64,000 nt of DNA from Fibrobacter sp. (GTDB taxonomy: Bacteria; Fibrobacterota; Fibrobacteria; Fibrobacterales; Fibrobacteraceae). Each line of letters opens with the position of its first letter. Positions within the stretch are counted from its first letter, which is position 1. This document shows positions 51,497 through 61,400 of the stretch, piece after piece. Both the position numbers and the translations under genes were made by a program. The stretch covers positions 1 to 64,000 of the forward strand of contig NZ_JAFWOM010000148.1 in the NCBI RefSeq assembly GCF_017545445.1, given 5' to 3'. A model generated the notes under the pieces. It was not told the origin of the DNA and did not search any database. It worked only from the letters and a program-made list of their open reading frames with translations.

Positions 51497-52438
51497 TCAC
51501 ACCAGCTGTTCAAGTATTTTTTCCACCATCATGGAATTGAGCGGGCGGTCATGCGTCTCCGTGGTCATCACGAAGTTCTTGCCCAGGCAAAAGCCGTTCA
51601 TCAAGTACATTTCCATCTTGGAGGCCATGTTCTGGCAATACTCCGGCACATCGATCATCCCGAAATGTTCCCAGACAAACTCCTTACGCGTCCGCACGTT
51701 CAAGCACGTAAAATCCGGATACACAACAACGCTCTTACGGCCTCGCGCACGCAATCCACCGCGACATTCACCAACTCCGCGACTTCCGCCAGCATCGCGA
51801 CGACCCGCGCGAACCTCACCAACACCGCGCGCCACGTCCACATCACACGCCCCCGCATGCAGCAACTCATGCGGAAACTCGTAGCGGTAAGGAATCCCCC
51901 TGCGGAACAGCGCATCCGCAATGATAATTTCAGACTTCGAACGCACGCGCTCGCCCCGCGCCGTCATCAGCACCGGCGCGTCCGCGTCGAATTCACGACC
52001 GGCGTACTTCACCGCACTCCAGCGCGCCACAAAATCTTCATCGGGATACACAAGCGGGGTCACCAGCGAACGTCGCGCCGGATGCAGCAGTGCATACAAG
52101 TTTTCCGCAACGGACGCATCGTACTTCGCCACGCATTTTTCCAAGACCCCGCGCAGTTTCTGAAGTTCGGCCCGCATTTTCGCGTCGTAATCGCGCTGGG
52201 CAATGGCCGACGCAAACGACATTTTCTCTTCCGGAATATACTCGCCCTTGCGCCCCGTCTTCGCCGTCACGCGAAAATACTGGAACCCGCCACGGTGCGG
52301 CGACACATTCAGCACGCCAGCCGGCGCACGCGAAAGCCTTTTCGAAAGCACCGCCTCGACATTAGACAATTCAGCGATCCGCTCACGAAGCAGCGGCAAA
52401 AGACAATCTTTGGACAAATTTTCTACAACTCGTTCCAT
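51497..52438 (-). CDS. PD-(D/E)XK nuclease-like protein with a low-complexity insertion
   Basis: 313 residues from ATG 52438 (GAGGGG upstream). The first half is helical and includes PHRGGFQYFRVTAKTG. The second half has the nuclease-type core: VRSKSEIIIADALFRRGIPYRYE (Glu), then VVYPDFTCLN (Asp), then KEFVWEHFGMID (Glu-x-Trp-Glu-His). Between the first and second motifs sit about 40 Gly/Arg/Ala/Val-rich residues (DVARGVGEVRAGRRDAGG and on) that relatives lack as far as I recall. No methylase or other restriction gene is adjacent. A partial copy of its N-terminal half lies upstream at 52705-52801. Confidence 0.65.
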   Translation of the reverse strand: MERVVENLSKDCLLPLLRERIAELSNVEAVLSKRLSRAPAGVLNVSPHRGGFQYFRVTAKTGRKGEYIPEEKMSFASAIAQRDYDAKMRAELQKLRGVLEKCVAKYDASVAENLYALLHPARRSLVTPLVYPDEDFVARWSAVKYAGREFDADAPVLMTARGERVRSKSEIIIADALFRRGIPYRYEFPHELLHAGACDVDVARGVGEVRAGRRDAGGSRGVGECRGGLRARGRKSVVVYPDFTCLNVRTRKEFVWEHFGMIDVPEYCQNMASKMEMYLMNGFCLGKNFVMTTETHDRPLNSMMVEKILEQLV

Positions 52439-52704
52439 CAAATCCCCTCAAATTTTATAATGAGCAGAAGTAATCTACATTTTAATTTCTAACTTGACCA
52501 GTAGAGTTTGTTGTGACGGGAAAACCATGATTTGCAAGAGGCTGAAACGGCTCCCCTACACACCCGATAACCCGTTCAAACCATTGTCTTGGCGGACCTG
52601 TTCATTTTCGTGATAGGAATTATAACGCTCGGCTCGGATTCTAATTTTTCGACATATTTGCAATAATCGTCCTACTCATATGCATGAACTTGGTCCAACA
52701 GCCA

Positions 52705-52801
52705 CTATCAAACGAAAAAGCGATCGCCCAATTGAATATAGGCGCCCCGTCTTCGCCGTCACACGAAAATACTGGAACGTCCCCCGATGAGGCAGCACAA
52801 T
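52705..52801 (-). pseudogene. Degenerate copy of part of the adjacent nuclease-like gene
   Basis: Bases 52742-52762 (GCGCCCCGTCTTCGCCGTCA and one more base) equal 52250-52270, and similarity continues on both sides. On the minus strand it reads LPHRGTFQYFRVTAKTGR where the intact gene reads SPHRGGFQYFRVTAKTGR. Upstream and downstream frames are lost. The remainder of the 457-base gap 52439-52895 holds no gene I can support. Confidence 0.75.
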
Positions 52802-52895
52802 ATTCCCTAATAATTTATGATCAATTCTAATGTGAATAAACGTAAAATACAAATTCATTTTTATATTGTATTGAGGAAGCCTTTTGGAATGAAAT

Positions 52896-53654
52896 ATGAA
52901 ACAATTCAACACCTACAGAACCCTTGCGAGCCTCGCCAAAGGCGCGGCCATTGCGCTCCTGTTTAACCTTGTCGCCTGCGGTGACAGTGCCACCCGCGCA
53001 AATTCTTCGTCAAATGCGCTCAACGCGGCCTTAGGAACAATGACAGACAATCGCGACGGACGGACCTACAGAACGGTCACCATAGGCAAGCAGACATGGA
53101 TGGCGGAAAATTTGAACTTTGAATCGGATAACAGCTTATGCATGAGCGATATCACTGATTATTGTAACAAATATGGGCGACTTTACACCTGGGCCGCCGC
53201 GATGGATAGCGCAGCCATATGGGGCGAGTATGGTAAGGGCTGCGGTTATGGCAAAAAATGCTATCCTTCTACGCCTTTTGGACAGCATGTGCGAGGAGTG
53301 TGTCCAGAAGGCTGGCACCTGCCTACCAATAGTGAATGGAGTAGCTTGATGTTTACTGTTGGTAACAATTATGAAGCAGCAGAGAACCTAAAGTCCACCA
53401 GTGGCTGGCTTGATTATAAAGGAACTAGTGGCAATGGAACAGATGACTATGGATTCTCGGCGTTACCTGCGGGCTATAGGGACAAGCGGGGATATGGAGG
53501 CCAGGTGGGTTCAGAAGCACACTTCTGGACTTCTACAGAGGATGATGAAAACAAAGCAGACTTTATGTATTTTACGTATTCTACCCATGTTTGGTACATG
53601 TATGGAACCGACAAGCAATATGGTCGCAGTGTCCGTTGCGTTATGGACGAGTAA
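52896..53654 (+). CDS. FISUMP-domain lipoprotein
   Basis: 252 residues. Signal peptide with lipobox AIALLFNLVAC, a short linker, then a full FISUMP domain: MTDNRDGRTYRTVTIGKQTWMAENLNF, YGRLYTWAAAMDS, CPEGWHLPTNSEWSSLM, KSTSGW, FSALPAGYRDKRGYGG, HFWTSTEDDENKA, YGRSVRCVMDE. This is the most typical copy in the window. Plus-strand orientation differs from the other FISUMP genes. The zinc-ribbon gene follows after 48 bases. Confidence 0.92.
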   Translation: MKQFNTYRTLASLAKGAAIALLFNLVACGDSATRANSSSNALNAALGTMTDNRDGRTYRTVTIGKQTWMAENLNFESDNSLCMSDITDYCNKYGRLYTWAAAMDSAAIWGEYGKGCGYGKKCYPSTPFGQHVRGVCPEGWHLPTNSEWSSLMFTVGNNYEAAENLKSTSGWLDYKGTSGNGTDDYGFSALPAGYRDKRGYGGQVGSEAHFWTSTEDDENKADFMYFTYSTHVWYMYGTDKQYGRSVRCVMDE

Positions 53655-53702
53655 TAGCAAATGTCATGCGAAAATTGCTTTTGAAATGTTTTTGAGGCCA
53701 AT

Positions 53703-54557
53703 ATGATTTGCAAGAAGTGCGGAAGGAAATACGACAACGACATGCCGAAATGCTTGTGGTGTGACGCACCGAACGAAAGCTTGTCTTCACAAGACGGGGA
53801 TGACACCTCAACCGCAGATTCCGAGACACAAAGCGAAGCCCACAAAGAATCGCTCAAAAAAATTGTTGATCCAGAACTTGAACAAGCTTTCAACGACAAT
53901 GTGCAACGCGGAAAAAGCGCCATCTCGTGGACAAAGCTCCAAATAGCCCTAAACATCCTTTTCTTCTTCGTAGCAACAAAAACTTTCGGTGTAATCGCAA
54001 ATTATTATAGAAACTATAAAGTTGACACCCCTGTACCTAAAGATGTCAATCTTGCTGTATGGACCTTAATCGTATTTTTCTTCTTCGTAGCCATTCCCTT
54101 TAGCGTTTTCATCGGCAAAAACTTGCTCTGGTTTTATCACGCCCATAAAGCACAAAATAAATTCACGGAAACATATTTCACCCCGTGGGGAGCAACCATC
54201 TGCTACTACATCCCCGTCGTCAATTACTTCGTCTTTAAATCATTATTAGAAAATCAACATGAAACATTAAAATTACTGGGTATAAAAGTTAAAGCTGAGT
54301 CAAACAAGTTGCTTACATGGTTCTTTATTTTCAACATTGCAACACCCATTTTCAATTATTTCAGTTTTAAAAGCTTTAATACTGCCGTACTATTTACCAG
54401 CACGCTTTTGTGGATTATCCTAACCGTTCTCTACATCAAGCTCATCAGAGTCGCGACCACAAACGAACAAGCTGTGCACGACCTGCTGGAAAACAATCGC
54501 ATCAACAAAAAAGTTGAAGAGATCATTGCCCAGCGGGAAACAAACCAAGTTCTATAA
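53703..54557 (+). CDS. Zinc-ribbon multi-pass membrane protein (DUF4328-like)
   Basis: 284 residues. An N-terminal zinc ribbon (CKKCGRKYDNDMPKCLWC, two CxxC pairs) is followed by a polar stretch and four to five membrane helices. The segment YFTPWGATICYYIPVVNYFVFKSLLEN resembles the motif FxPxxxxxxWFIPxxNLxxP of DUF4328 proteins. Role unknown. GAGG lies 9 bases before ATG. The gene converges with the recombinase gene across 15 bases. Confidence 0.7.
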   Translation: MICKKCGRKYDNDMPKCLWCDAPNESLSSQDGDDTSTADSETQSEAHKESLKKIVDPELEQAFNDNVQRGKSAISWTKLQIALNILFFFVATKTFGVIANYYRNYKVDTPVPKDVNLAVWTLIVFFFFVAIPFSVFIGKNLLWFYHAHKAQNKFTETYFTPWGATICYYIPVVNYFVFKSLLENQHETLKLLGIKVKAESNKLLTWFFIFNIATPIFNYFSFKSFNTAVLFTSTLLWIILTVLYIKLIRVATTNEQAVHDLLENNRINKKVEEIIAQRETNQVL

Positions 54558-54560
54558 AAT

Positions 54561-54573
54561 GCGCCGAAGGCGC
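54561..54573. terminator. Short hairpin between convergent genes
   Basis: GCGCC-GAA-GGCGC lies between the stop codons of the zinc-ribbon gene and the recombinase gene. On the minus strand it is followed by ATTTTATAG, a weak T tract; as a terminator it is uncertain. Confidence 0.35.
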
Positions 54574-55409
54574 TATCTCAGCCGGTCAAACTTTTTCATT
54601 TCCTTGTCCAAAAAGGTATCGACGTACTTGGCGTAAATAAGCGTTGTGTCGAGATTGCGATGGCCGAGAAGCTTGCTCGTCGCCGGGAGCGGAATACCGA
54701 TAGTAATACACGTCGTAGCAAACGTGTGCCGCGCTAGATGACAATGGATATACTTGTAATGCCCTAGTTTTTTAGCCGCTTTGCGAAGCGTGCGATTGAA
54801 CGTCGCATTTTCCACCACATGGAACACGAGCCCAGGTTTAAGAGGTTCCGGAAGCAAAAGCCGAGCTTGCACAGGAATAGGGATATAGACAGCCTCACCT
54901 GTCTTGTGCATTTGCTTTCGGATTTTCCAATCGAAAATTTCTGAAGAGTCGAGCGTGCGCAAGTCCCCGTAACGGAGCCCCGTAAAACAACTAAACAAAA
55001 ACACTTGCATCACCTCATCCTCGGCACGAGTCAAGACCGTTCGCCGATCTATAAAATTCAAATAAAGTTGTTTCAATTCTCGCAATGTCAAAAAGCCGCG
55101 ATGCGAATACGCCCTCCTGATTTTCACATTTTCAAACGGGTCTGTTTTAATAACGTCATCTGCTTTCATCTTATTGCAGAATACACGGAGCACAGAAAGA
55201 GCCTTGACGACAGTAGCCTCCTTATTTCGCAAGCTTTCCAAATGATGTTTGAAATCACGTACAAAATTCGAAGTTACCTCATCACAACTCAATTCGGGAC
55301 TAAACAATTCAACTTTTTTCAAGTTCCAATAATATGTACGCACTGTTAGTGGCGACAATTCATCAGAGCATTTATTCAAATATTCCAATGCACAATCTAT
55401 AAAACGCAT
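54573..55409 (-). CDS. Tyrosine recombinase (phage-integrase family)
   Basis: 278 residues: an N-terminal SAM-like core-binding domain (about 1-100) and the catalytic domain with Arg in CFTGLRYGDLRTL (near 143), HLARHTFATTC (His-x-x-Arg near 221-224), LLGHRNLDTT and the nucleophile Tyr in LIYAKYVD (near 260). This is a full set. The protein is short, as in Bacteroides-type integrases and invertases. No other mobile-element gene or clear att site is adjacent. Its ribosome binding site lies inside a hairpin (see next feature). Confidence 0.9.
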   Translation of the reverse strand: MRFIDCALEYLNKCSDELSPLTVRTYYWNLKKVELFSPELSCDEVTSNFVRDFKHHLESLRNKEATVVKALSVLRVFCNKMKADDVIKTDPFENVKIRRAYSHRGFLTLRELKQLYLNFIDRRTVLTRAEDEVMQVFLFSCFTGLRYGDLRTLDSSEIFDWKIRKQMHKTGEAVYIPIPVQARLLLPEPLKPGLVFHVVENATFNRTLRKAAKKLGHYKYIHCHLARHTFATTCITIGIPLPATSKLLGHRNLDTTLIYAKYVDTFLDKEMKKFDRLR

Positions 55410-55411
55410 AA

Positions 55412-55438
55412 AGCCTCCATTCGTTAAAATTGGAGGCT
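55412..55438 (-). promoter_or_regulatory. Hairpin that covers the recombinase ribosome binding site
   Basis: AGCCTCCA (55412-55419) and TGGAGGCT (55431-55438) form a perfect 8-bp stem with an 11-base loop. In the mRNA the second arm, TGGAGGCT, contains GGAGG four bases before the recombinase ATG, so folding would hide the ribosome binding site. It could also serve as terminator of the upstream gene (55459-56046), but no T run follows. Confidence 0.65.
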
Positions 55439-55458
55439 CAAAATAATTACTTTAGACG

Positions 55459-56046
55459 TTATTTTGTTTTTTTCTTTTTCCGTGCGCGACGAGCAGCAAC
55501 CGCAGGTCGAACCATCGTCGCAATATTCATTGCCGTTCCAATCAAGATAAGGAAACTCGCGCAATAAAGCCCGATTCCGGCTTCAACTTTTAAAAGCGGA
55601 ATTCCAAGCGATTCTCCCACGTGAGCAAGCCGCATCAAAAGCGACCAAAGAGAAACCATCGACAATAGCCCCATCACAGTCGAAGCCAGCGGTACAAGCC
55701 ATGCAAATATTGCCGCTAAAAGAATCGCACCCAGAATGCCATACAAATGATGAATCGGTTCCATCTTGGGGAAATTCGGAATATGCATTTTAAAGCGGTC
55801 TAGCGTTTTCGGGTTTTCTTTGACCATGCGGTGCATTTGCCCAAGTGCCGGTTCCGCCAAAGCTTTATCTAAATCGACGCCAGAAGCAATCTGATAAAAC
55901 GTTGTCTCCGCGATGGGTTTGCTATTGTCCTTGACAGAACAAGAAACATTGGCAAGCGGCATCAACAGTGCAAGAAAAACCAACAGATACGGCAACGCCG
56001 TAATCTTTTTAAAAATGCTTTTTTCCCTATCGGAATTTTTACTCAT
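55459..56046 (-). CDS. Small multi-pass membrane protein
   Basis: 195 residues from ATG 56046, which overlaps the TGA of the FGE-fold gene (ATGA); the frame extends upstream to 56088 but coupling favours 56046. Four to five membrane helices (LPYLLVFLALLMPLANVSCS, HHLYGILGAILLAAIFAWLV, and two more), a Cys-containing loop after the first helix and a Lys/Arg-rich tail (RRARKKKKTK). Function unknown; coupling suggests it works with the FGE-fold protein. Confidence 0.7.
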   Translation of the reverse strand: MSKNSDREKSIFKKITALPYLLVFLALLMPLANVSCSVKDNSKPIAETTFYQIASGVDLDKALAEPALGQMHRMVKENPKTLDRFKMHIPNFPKMEPIHHLYGILGAILLAAIFAWLVPLASTVMGLLSMVSLWSLLMRLAHVGESLGIPLLKVEAGIGLYCASFLILIGTAMNIATMVRPAVAARRARKKKKTK

Positions 56047-58394
56047 TTCTTTTTTCCCTGATTGATTCTCTCGAGAGAGAACACGCAACGGAAGCCAATA
56101 TGATCAGACCAATAACGCGGATCTTCATCATCCCTATCCGTCATGTACAGTTTTTTAACACCGTCCTTCCAAGATCCACCTTTCAAAACTTTATTCGTAC
56201 CCCAGTAAGAACCGGTCGGGTTCGAATCTTCAATTTTGAACGTAATGGCAAAGTAATTATCGCGAGTCCATTCGGCCATGTTCCCCGACATATCGTACAT
56301 GCCCCAAGCGTTCGGTTCCTTGGTAGCAACATCATGCGGACCATAAGCCACAGTATCCGTCTTGCCCATCTTGTAAGAATTTTCAGCAAAGACAGCATAT
56401 TTGTTCACACTGAAATGGTCATCCACCTCCCAAAGAGCGCCGTTATTACTGCCTGCACGCCCAGCAAATTCCCATTGCGCTTCGGTCGGCAAATCACCAC
56501 CAAGAGCTTTGCAGAAGTATTGTGCTTTTTCCCAAGAAATTCCTTGAACCGGTTTATTCGGACCTTTAAACGTAGAACGGTCCGGAATTCGTTTTGCAGA
56601 ATCAAGATTGTCCATCGTCTTCTTATAAAATTCCTGAGTCACTTCCGTCGTGTGGATTGCAAACGGCGACATAGAGACAACCTTGCCACGATAACGGAAC
56701 GAGCCAGAATCAATGACTGCAACTGTTCCACGAGTGGCATGTTCAATGATCGGCACAGCAAACTTATGCGTCGTATCCTCCACTACAGAAGGACTCGATG
56801 TCGGCACTTCGACCCTGTGAATCCAATCTCGGACTTCTGGTTCCTGTTCTATGTACGTCGGCAAAATAAATTTGCCTTCACCTTCATAAAGCTTTACTCC
56901 AATGCGGAACGCAATCTTTTCGTAGCGATAGTGATAACGCCCCACTAGAGTTCCTTCCTTGGAAATCCATACAGGTTTGTTGTTTGCAAGGAACAAAGTC
57001 ACAATGACACTCGGATCGACAGACTTCAGCTTTGCATAAATCGAATCCATGGAATACCCCTTGATGACACCTTTCCAAATGACATCAACCCTTTCCTGGC
57101 TAGAGCCAAAAGCAAGCTGGAGTGTATCAGGTTTCGCTGGTTTTGCATCGACAGGTGCAGGCACCGAAGCCACTGGAGCAACTGTACTATCGGCAACCTT
57201 CGCAGTGGAGTCAGCAACCTTCGCAGTCGAATCAGCTGGGACTGCAACAGAAGCAGCGACCTTCACCGTAGAATCCACAACAACCGCAGTCTTTTCAACA
57301 GGCTTAATTGTAGAACCTTTTTCAATCGCTTCTACAGACCTGGGCCAAACATTCAACTGGAGCGGGAACTGCTGCAAGCTGTCAAGTTTTTCACGAATAG
57401 ACTTGAAAACTTGATTGACTTCGCCCAGCTTTCTGGTACGCCATATCTTTTGTGCTTCGGAACGTTTGTGGTTGTAACGATTGACGTAACCACGGTAATC
57501 CTTGCTAGAATCAATCAACCCAAGTGAATCAGCGGGTTTGATTGCTGGGTATATATTGGAGAATTCAGTCGTATCGACTCGCCCAACATTCTGATTCACT
57601 TCGGCAGAGAACGCATCATAGAGTATTTCCGTATCTTCAAGCGTTTTAGGAGCTTGCACATCAGGTATCGATACCGAGAAATTGGAAGTCGTAGAAGCAG
57701 TGGTATCCAAAACAGGGAAATCCACCTTGAACACAAGACTTTTCCCTGCACGGAGTTGCCCGGCTTCCACATAAGGAAGTTTGTCCGGAGCAGAGAACGC
57801 GAACATGTAAAATCCTTCCTTCGCCGGATAAAAAACCTTTGCGTTACTCTTCATGGACGTATTATAAGAAACTATTTCCAGATCCTTTTCACTAGACTGG
57901 ATTTCCACGATGCCAGGATGAGCGCTCTCGTTTAGCGTTTGCCACTTGCCGTTTTTCATAAACAAGAGCTTTGAAACCCGCGATGAATAAATGTACTCGG
58001 AATCAAAATAGATATCGGCCTCATCTTGGAAAGCCTTTTGCTGGCGTGATGCGTACAACCGCATTCCAACCACTTCACGCAGACTCATGTGGTTTTCCTT
58101 CAGGCTAAAAGCATGAAGTTTCAAATATTCTTCAGTTTTGGCGACACCGGAGAACCACAAATATTCCTTTACCGATTTTTTCTGACGCAAGTAAAGCTGG
58201 TTCGGCTGCAATGGAAAAACAGGTTGCGAGGAGATAGCCACAGAACTATCCAATACAATAGCAATATTGGCAGCATGCTCTAAAACGCTACCGACTTTAA
58301 AATTTTCCGGCATTATTTTAAAGTTGCGGTCATCGTCTGCCATGGTCAATGCCGGAACCAGCAACAAAAGCGGAAGCAATCGGGAAAATGTCAT
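56043..58394 (-). CDS. Exported protein with C-terminal FGE-sulfatase (SUMF1) fold, probably non-catalytic
   Basis: 783 residues with signal peptide (MTFSRLLPLLLLVPALTMA). The first 350 form beta-rich domains of unknown type. A linker of repeated ADSTAKV units (about 375-430) follows. The C-terminal 210 are the FGE/SUMF1 fold: FAIHTTEVTQEFY, PVQGISWEKAQYFCKALGGDLPTEAQWEFAGR, NAWGMYDMSGNMAEWTRD, LKGGSWKDG and HIGFRCVF. The redox Cys pair of formylglycine-generating enzyme, expected between GGSW and GFRC, is missing, so this is more likely a binding or structural domain of the C-type-lectin-like fold. AGGAGAG precedes the ATG. Confidence 0.85.
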   Translation of the reverse strand: MTFSRLLPLLLLVPALTMADDDRNFKIMPENFKVGSVLEHAANIAIVLDSSVAISSQPVFPLQPNQLYLRQKKSVKEYLWFSGVAKTEEYLKLHAFSLKENHMSLREVVGMRLYASRQQKAFQDEADIYFDSEYIYSSRVSKLLFMKNGKWQTLNESAHPGIVEIQSSEKDLEIVSYNTSMKSNAKVFYPAKEGFYMFAFSAPDKLPYVEAGQLRAGKSLVFKVDFPVLDTTASTTSNFSVSIPDVQAPKTLEDTEILYDAFSAEVNQNVGRVDTTEFSNIYPAIKPADSLGLIDSSKDYRGYVNRYNHKRSEAQKIWRTRKLGEVNQVFKSIREKLDSLQQFPLQLNVWPRSVEAIEKGSTIKPVEKTAVVVDSTVKVAASVAVPADSTAKVADSTAKVADSTVAPVASVPAPVDAKPAKPDTLQLAFGSSQERVDVIWKGVIKGYSMDSIYAKLKSVDPSVIVTLFLANNKPVWISKEGTLVGRYHYRYEKIAFRIGVKLYEGEGKFILPTYIEQEPEVRDWIHRVEVPTSSPSVVEDTTHKFAVPIIEHATRGTVAVIDSGSFRYRGKVVSMSPFAIHTTEVTQEFYKKTMDNLDSAKRIPDRSTFKGPNKPVQGISWEKAQYFCKALGGDLPTEAQWEFAGRAGSNNGALWEVDDHFSVNKYAVFAENSYKMGKTDTVAYGPHDVATKEPNAWGMYDMSGNMAEWTRDNYFAITFKIEDSNPTGSYWGTNKVLKGGSWKDGVKKLYMTDRDDEDPRYWSDHIGFRCVFSLERINQGKKK

Positions 58395-58457
58395 AAGCTC
58401 TCCTGTCTTTAGAACCTTCTTCTAAGAAAAAAATAATTTCTTGTAAGCAATTATGTT

Positions 58458-61400
58458 CTAAAATTTTATGGAATTTGCCCCCATTTCGAGCAAATAACCG
58501 CCCTTTGCACCGCCCACAGGCCCTAATTCAACTTTCCAGTCTGCCAAACGGATAATATCGGGGTGGTGTTCAATGACAATGACCGTATCACCACGGGCCG
58601 AAAGCCTGCGCAAGAGGTTCCAGAGAATCTGGATATCCTTCAAGTGGAGACCCGTCGTCGGTTCGTCGAGCAGATAGACCATCTCGTTCGCCGGACGGCG
58701 GCAGAGTTCTGCAGCAAGCTTTAAGCGTTGCGATTCGCCGCCACTAAGCGTAGTGACCGGCTGCCCCAGTTTCACGTACGGAAGTCCCACATCGCGGAGA
58801 CATTCGAGTTTCGGTAAAATCTTCGGCTGGTCCTTGAAAAATTCGCAGGCATCCACGATGCGCATGTCAAGCACGTCGGCAATGTTCTTGCCCTTGAAGG
58901 TGACTGTTAAGGTTTCTTGATTGTAACGCTTGCCACCGCAGACTTCGCACGTTTCCCAGATGTCCGAGAGGAAGTGCATTTCGACCGCGACTGCACCACG
59001 GCCTTCGCAAGCAGGGCAACGCCCACGTGCGAGGTTGTAACTGAAACGGCCATAGTCAAAGCCTTTGACCTTGGACTGTTCGAGCTTGGAGAACAACTTG
59101 CGGATATCGTCAAACACGCCCGTGAAGCTCGCCGGCGTACTGCGCGGCGTTCCCGAAATCGGGCTTTGATCGACAAGCAGCACTTCGCCACTCTGCTTTT
59201 TGCGGCCACGCGCCTGGAACTGCTTTTTAAGCGCCGGGAAAATTTCATCCACGACAAGCGAACTCTTGCCCGAACCCGAAACGCCACAGACAACGCTCAC
59301 CGCCTTCTTCGGGAATTTCACAGACAAATTCTTCAAGTTGTTTGCCTTGAGGTTCTTGAATTCGTAAAACTCCGTATCATCCGTAATGCGTACCGGTTCC
59401 AGCTGGTTTGCCACCGGCGTAGAATACGTGAGGAACTTAACCGTTTCGCTACGCGGGAACTGTTGCAACGCATACGGCTTTGCAAGTTCTGCCGGAGATC
59501 CTTCGGCAACGACTTCGCCACCGAAATCGCCAGCGCCTGGCCCCATATCGATAATGTGGTCTGCCGCCTGCATCATCTTGATGTCGTGTTCCACGACCAC
59601 GAGCGTATTGCCGAGGTCTCGCAAGCGGTAAAGCGTATCCAGGAGTTTTGCGGTGTCGCTTTCGTGGAGGCCGACGGTCGGTTCGTCAAGTACATACAAG
59701 ACGCCTTCGAGGCCGCTACCGATTTGGCTTGCCAAGCGGATGCGCTGCGACTCGCCACCGCTCAAAGTATCGCCCGCACGGTCAAGTCCAATGTAACCAA
59801 GCCCCACGCTAATCAAGAAGTCCAAGCGGCCAATGATTTCGCGGAGGAGCGGAGAAGCAATTGTCGTTTTGCTCTGGATGGATGCAGAAGTTGCATTTTC
59901 TTCGTTTGCAAAATCGACTTTTGCAAACCAGTCGCGGGCTTCGGCAATGCTCATGTGATGCACATCCATGATGTTCTTGCCCAAGATACGCACCGCAAGA
60001 TATTCGGGCTTTAAGCGTTCGCCGTGGCAGTCGGGGCATTCCTCGCCATCCTTGAAGTGGCCAAGGCCGAGGCACGTTTCGCAGGCGCCCCAGTGCGTGT
60101 TGAAGCTGAAATGTTTCGGATTGAGTGCAGAATCCATGTACCAGCCGCATTCCGGGCAGCCGGGCTTTTCGCTTGCCGAGAGGCGTTCTTCGCCATCGCA
60201 ATCCACGTACAAAATGCCGTTACCGTCGCGGTAGCCGCGTTCAAACGCTTCGACCAAGCGGGCGCGATTTTCTTCCTTGACAACAACAGAATCGACTACA
60301 GCCAGCAACAGCTTTTCGCGTGTCGGGACTTTAGGCAGCGGAAGTTCTACAAGCTTTTTGCCTAGATACGCCTTGCGGTAACCCTTTTCCGTCAGAATTT
60401 TAGATAACTTAATTTCATCCTTGATTTCGAACGGGGCAAGCACCGTCACCATCTTATTGAGGTCACGCTCAAATGCAAATTGCATCAAGTCGCCAGCGGC
60501 ATAAGAGCTGACCGGCTTTCCGCATTTTAAGCAGTGTGCCGTACCCACGCGGGCCCACAAAATGCGGAAGTAGTCGTAAATTTCAGTGAGCGTCGCCACC
60601 GTACTGCGAGGGCTCTTGCTTGCGCTCTTCTGGTCAATGGCAATCGCAGGGGCGAGGCCCGAAATGGAATCAATGCTACCACGGTCAGGGCGGCCCAAGA
60701 AGCGGCGGGCATATGTGCTGAGTGTTTCCACAAAACGGCGCTGTCCTTCGCTAAAGAGCGTATGGAACGCGAGGCTCGACTTGCCCGAGCCCGAAACACC
60801 TGTAATCACAGTGAGCTTGTGGCGCGGGATCGTCACGTCGATGTTCTTGAGGTTGTGCTTGCGCGCACCGTGAACTTCGATGTCCAGCGAGTAATTTTCG
60901 CCCTTTTCGTCCGTGCGTTCAAAATGCTTGTTTTCGCCATGCTTTTTCGCCAAGACCGGAGCGAGGTAACGCCCCGTCTCCGACTTTTTGCATTTGGCAA
61001 TTTGTTCGGGAGTCCCCGTCGCGATAATGCGACCGCCGTTTACGCCCGCATCCGGGCCAAGGTCAATAATCCAGTCCGCGCACTTAATCACATCGAGGTT
61101 GTGTTCAATCACCACGACGCTGTTGCCGAGACTACGCAAGCGGTTCAAACATTCCAGCAACCGGCGGATATCTTCAAAATGCAAACCGGTCGTCGGTTCA
61201 TCGAGCAAGTAAAGCGTCTTGCCCGTGCCCGGGCGGCGCAGTTCCGAAGCTATCTTCACGCGTTGCGCTTCGCCACCAGAAAGCGTTGTCGAGGGTTGCC
61301 CAAGCGTAAGGTAGCCAAGGCCCACTTCGCAAAGGAGCTTGAGCGGTTCTGCAATTTTCGGAATATCCTTGAAAAATTCAGCAGCATCGCTGATACTCAT

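Noticed and set aside
53703-56046. Integrated element bounded by the tyrosine recombinase
   Set aside because: No direct repeats, tRNA target, replication or transfer genes could be found near the recombinase.
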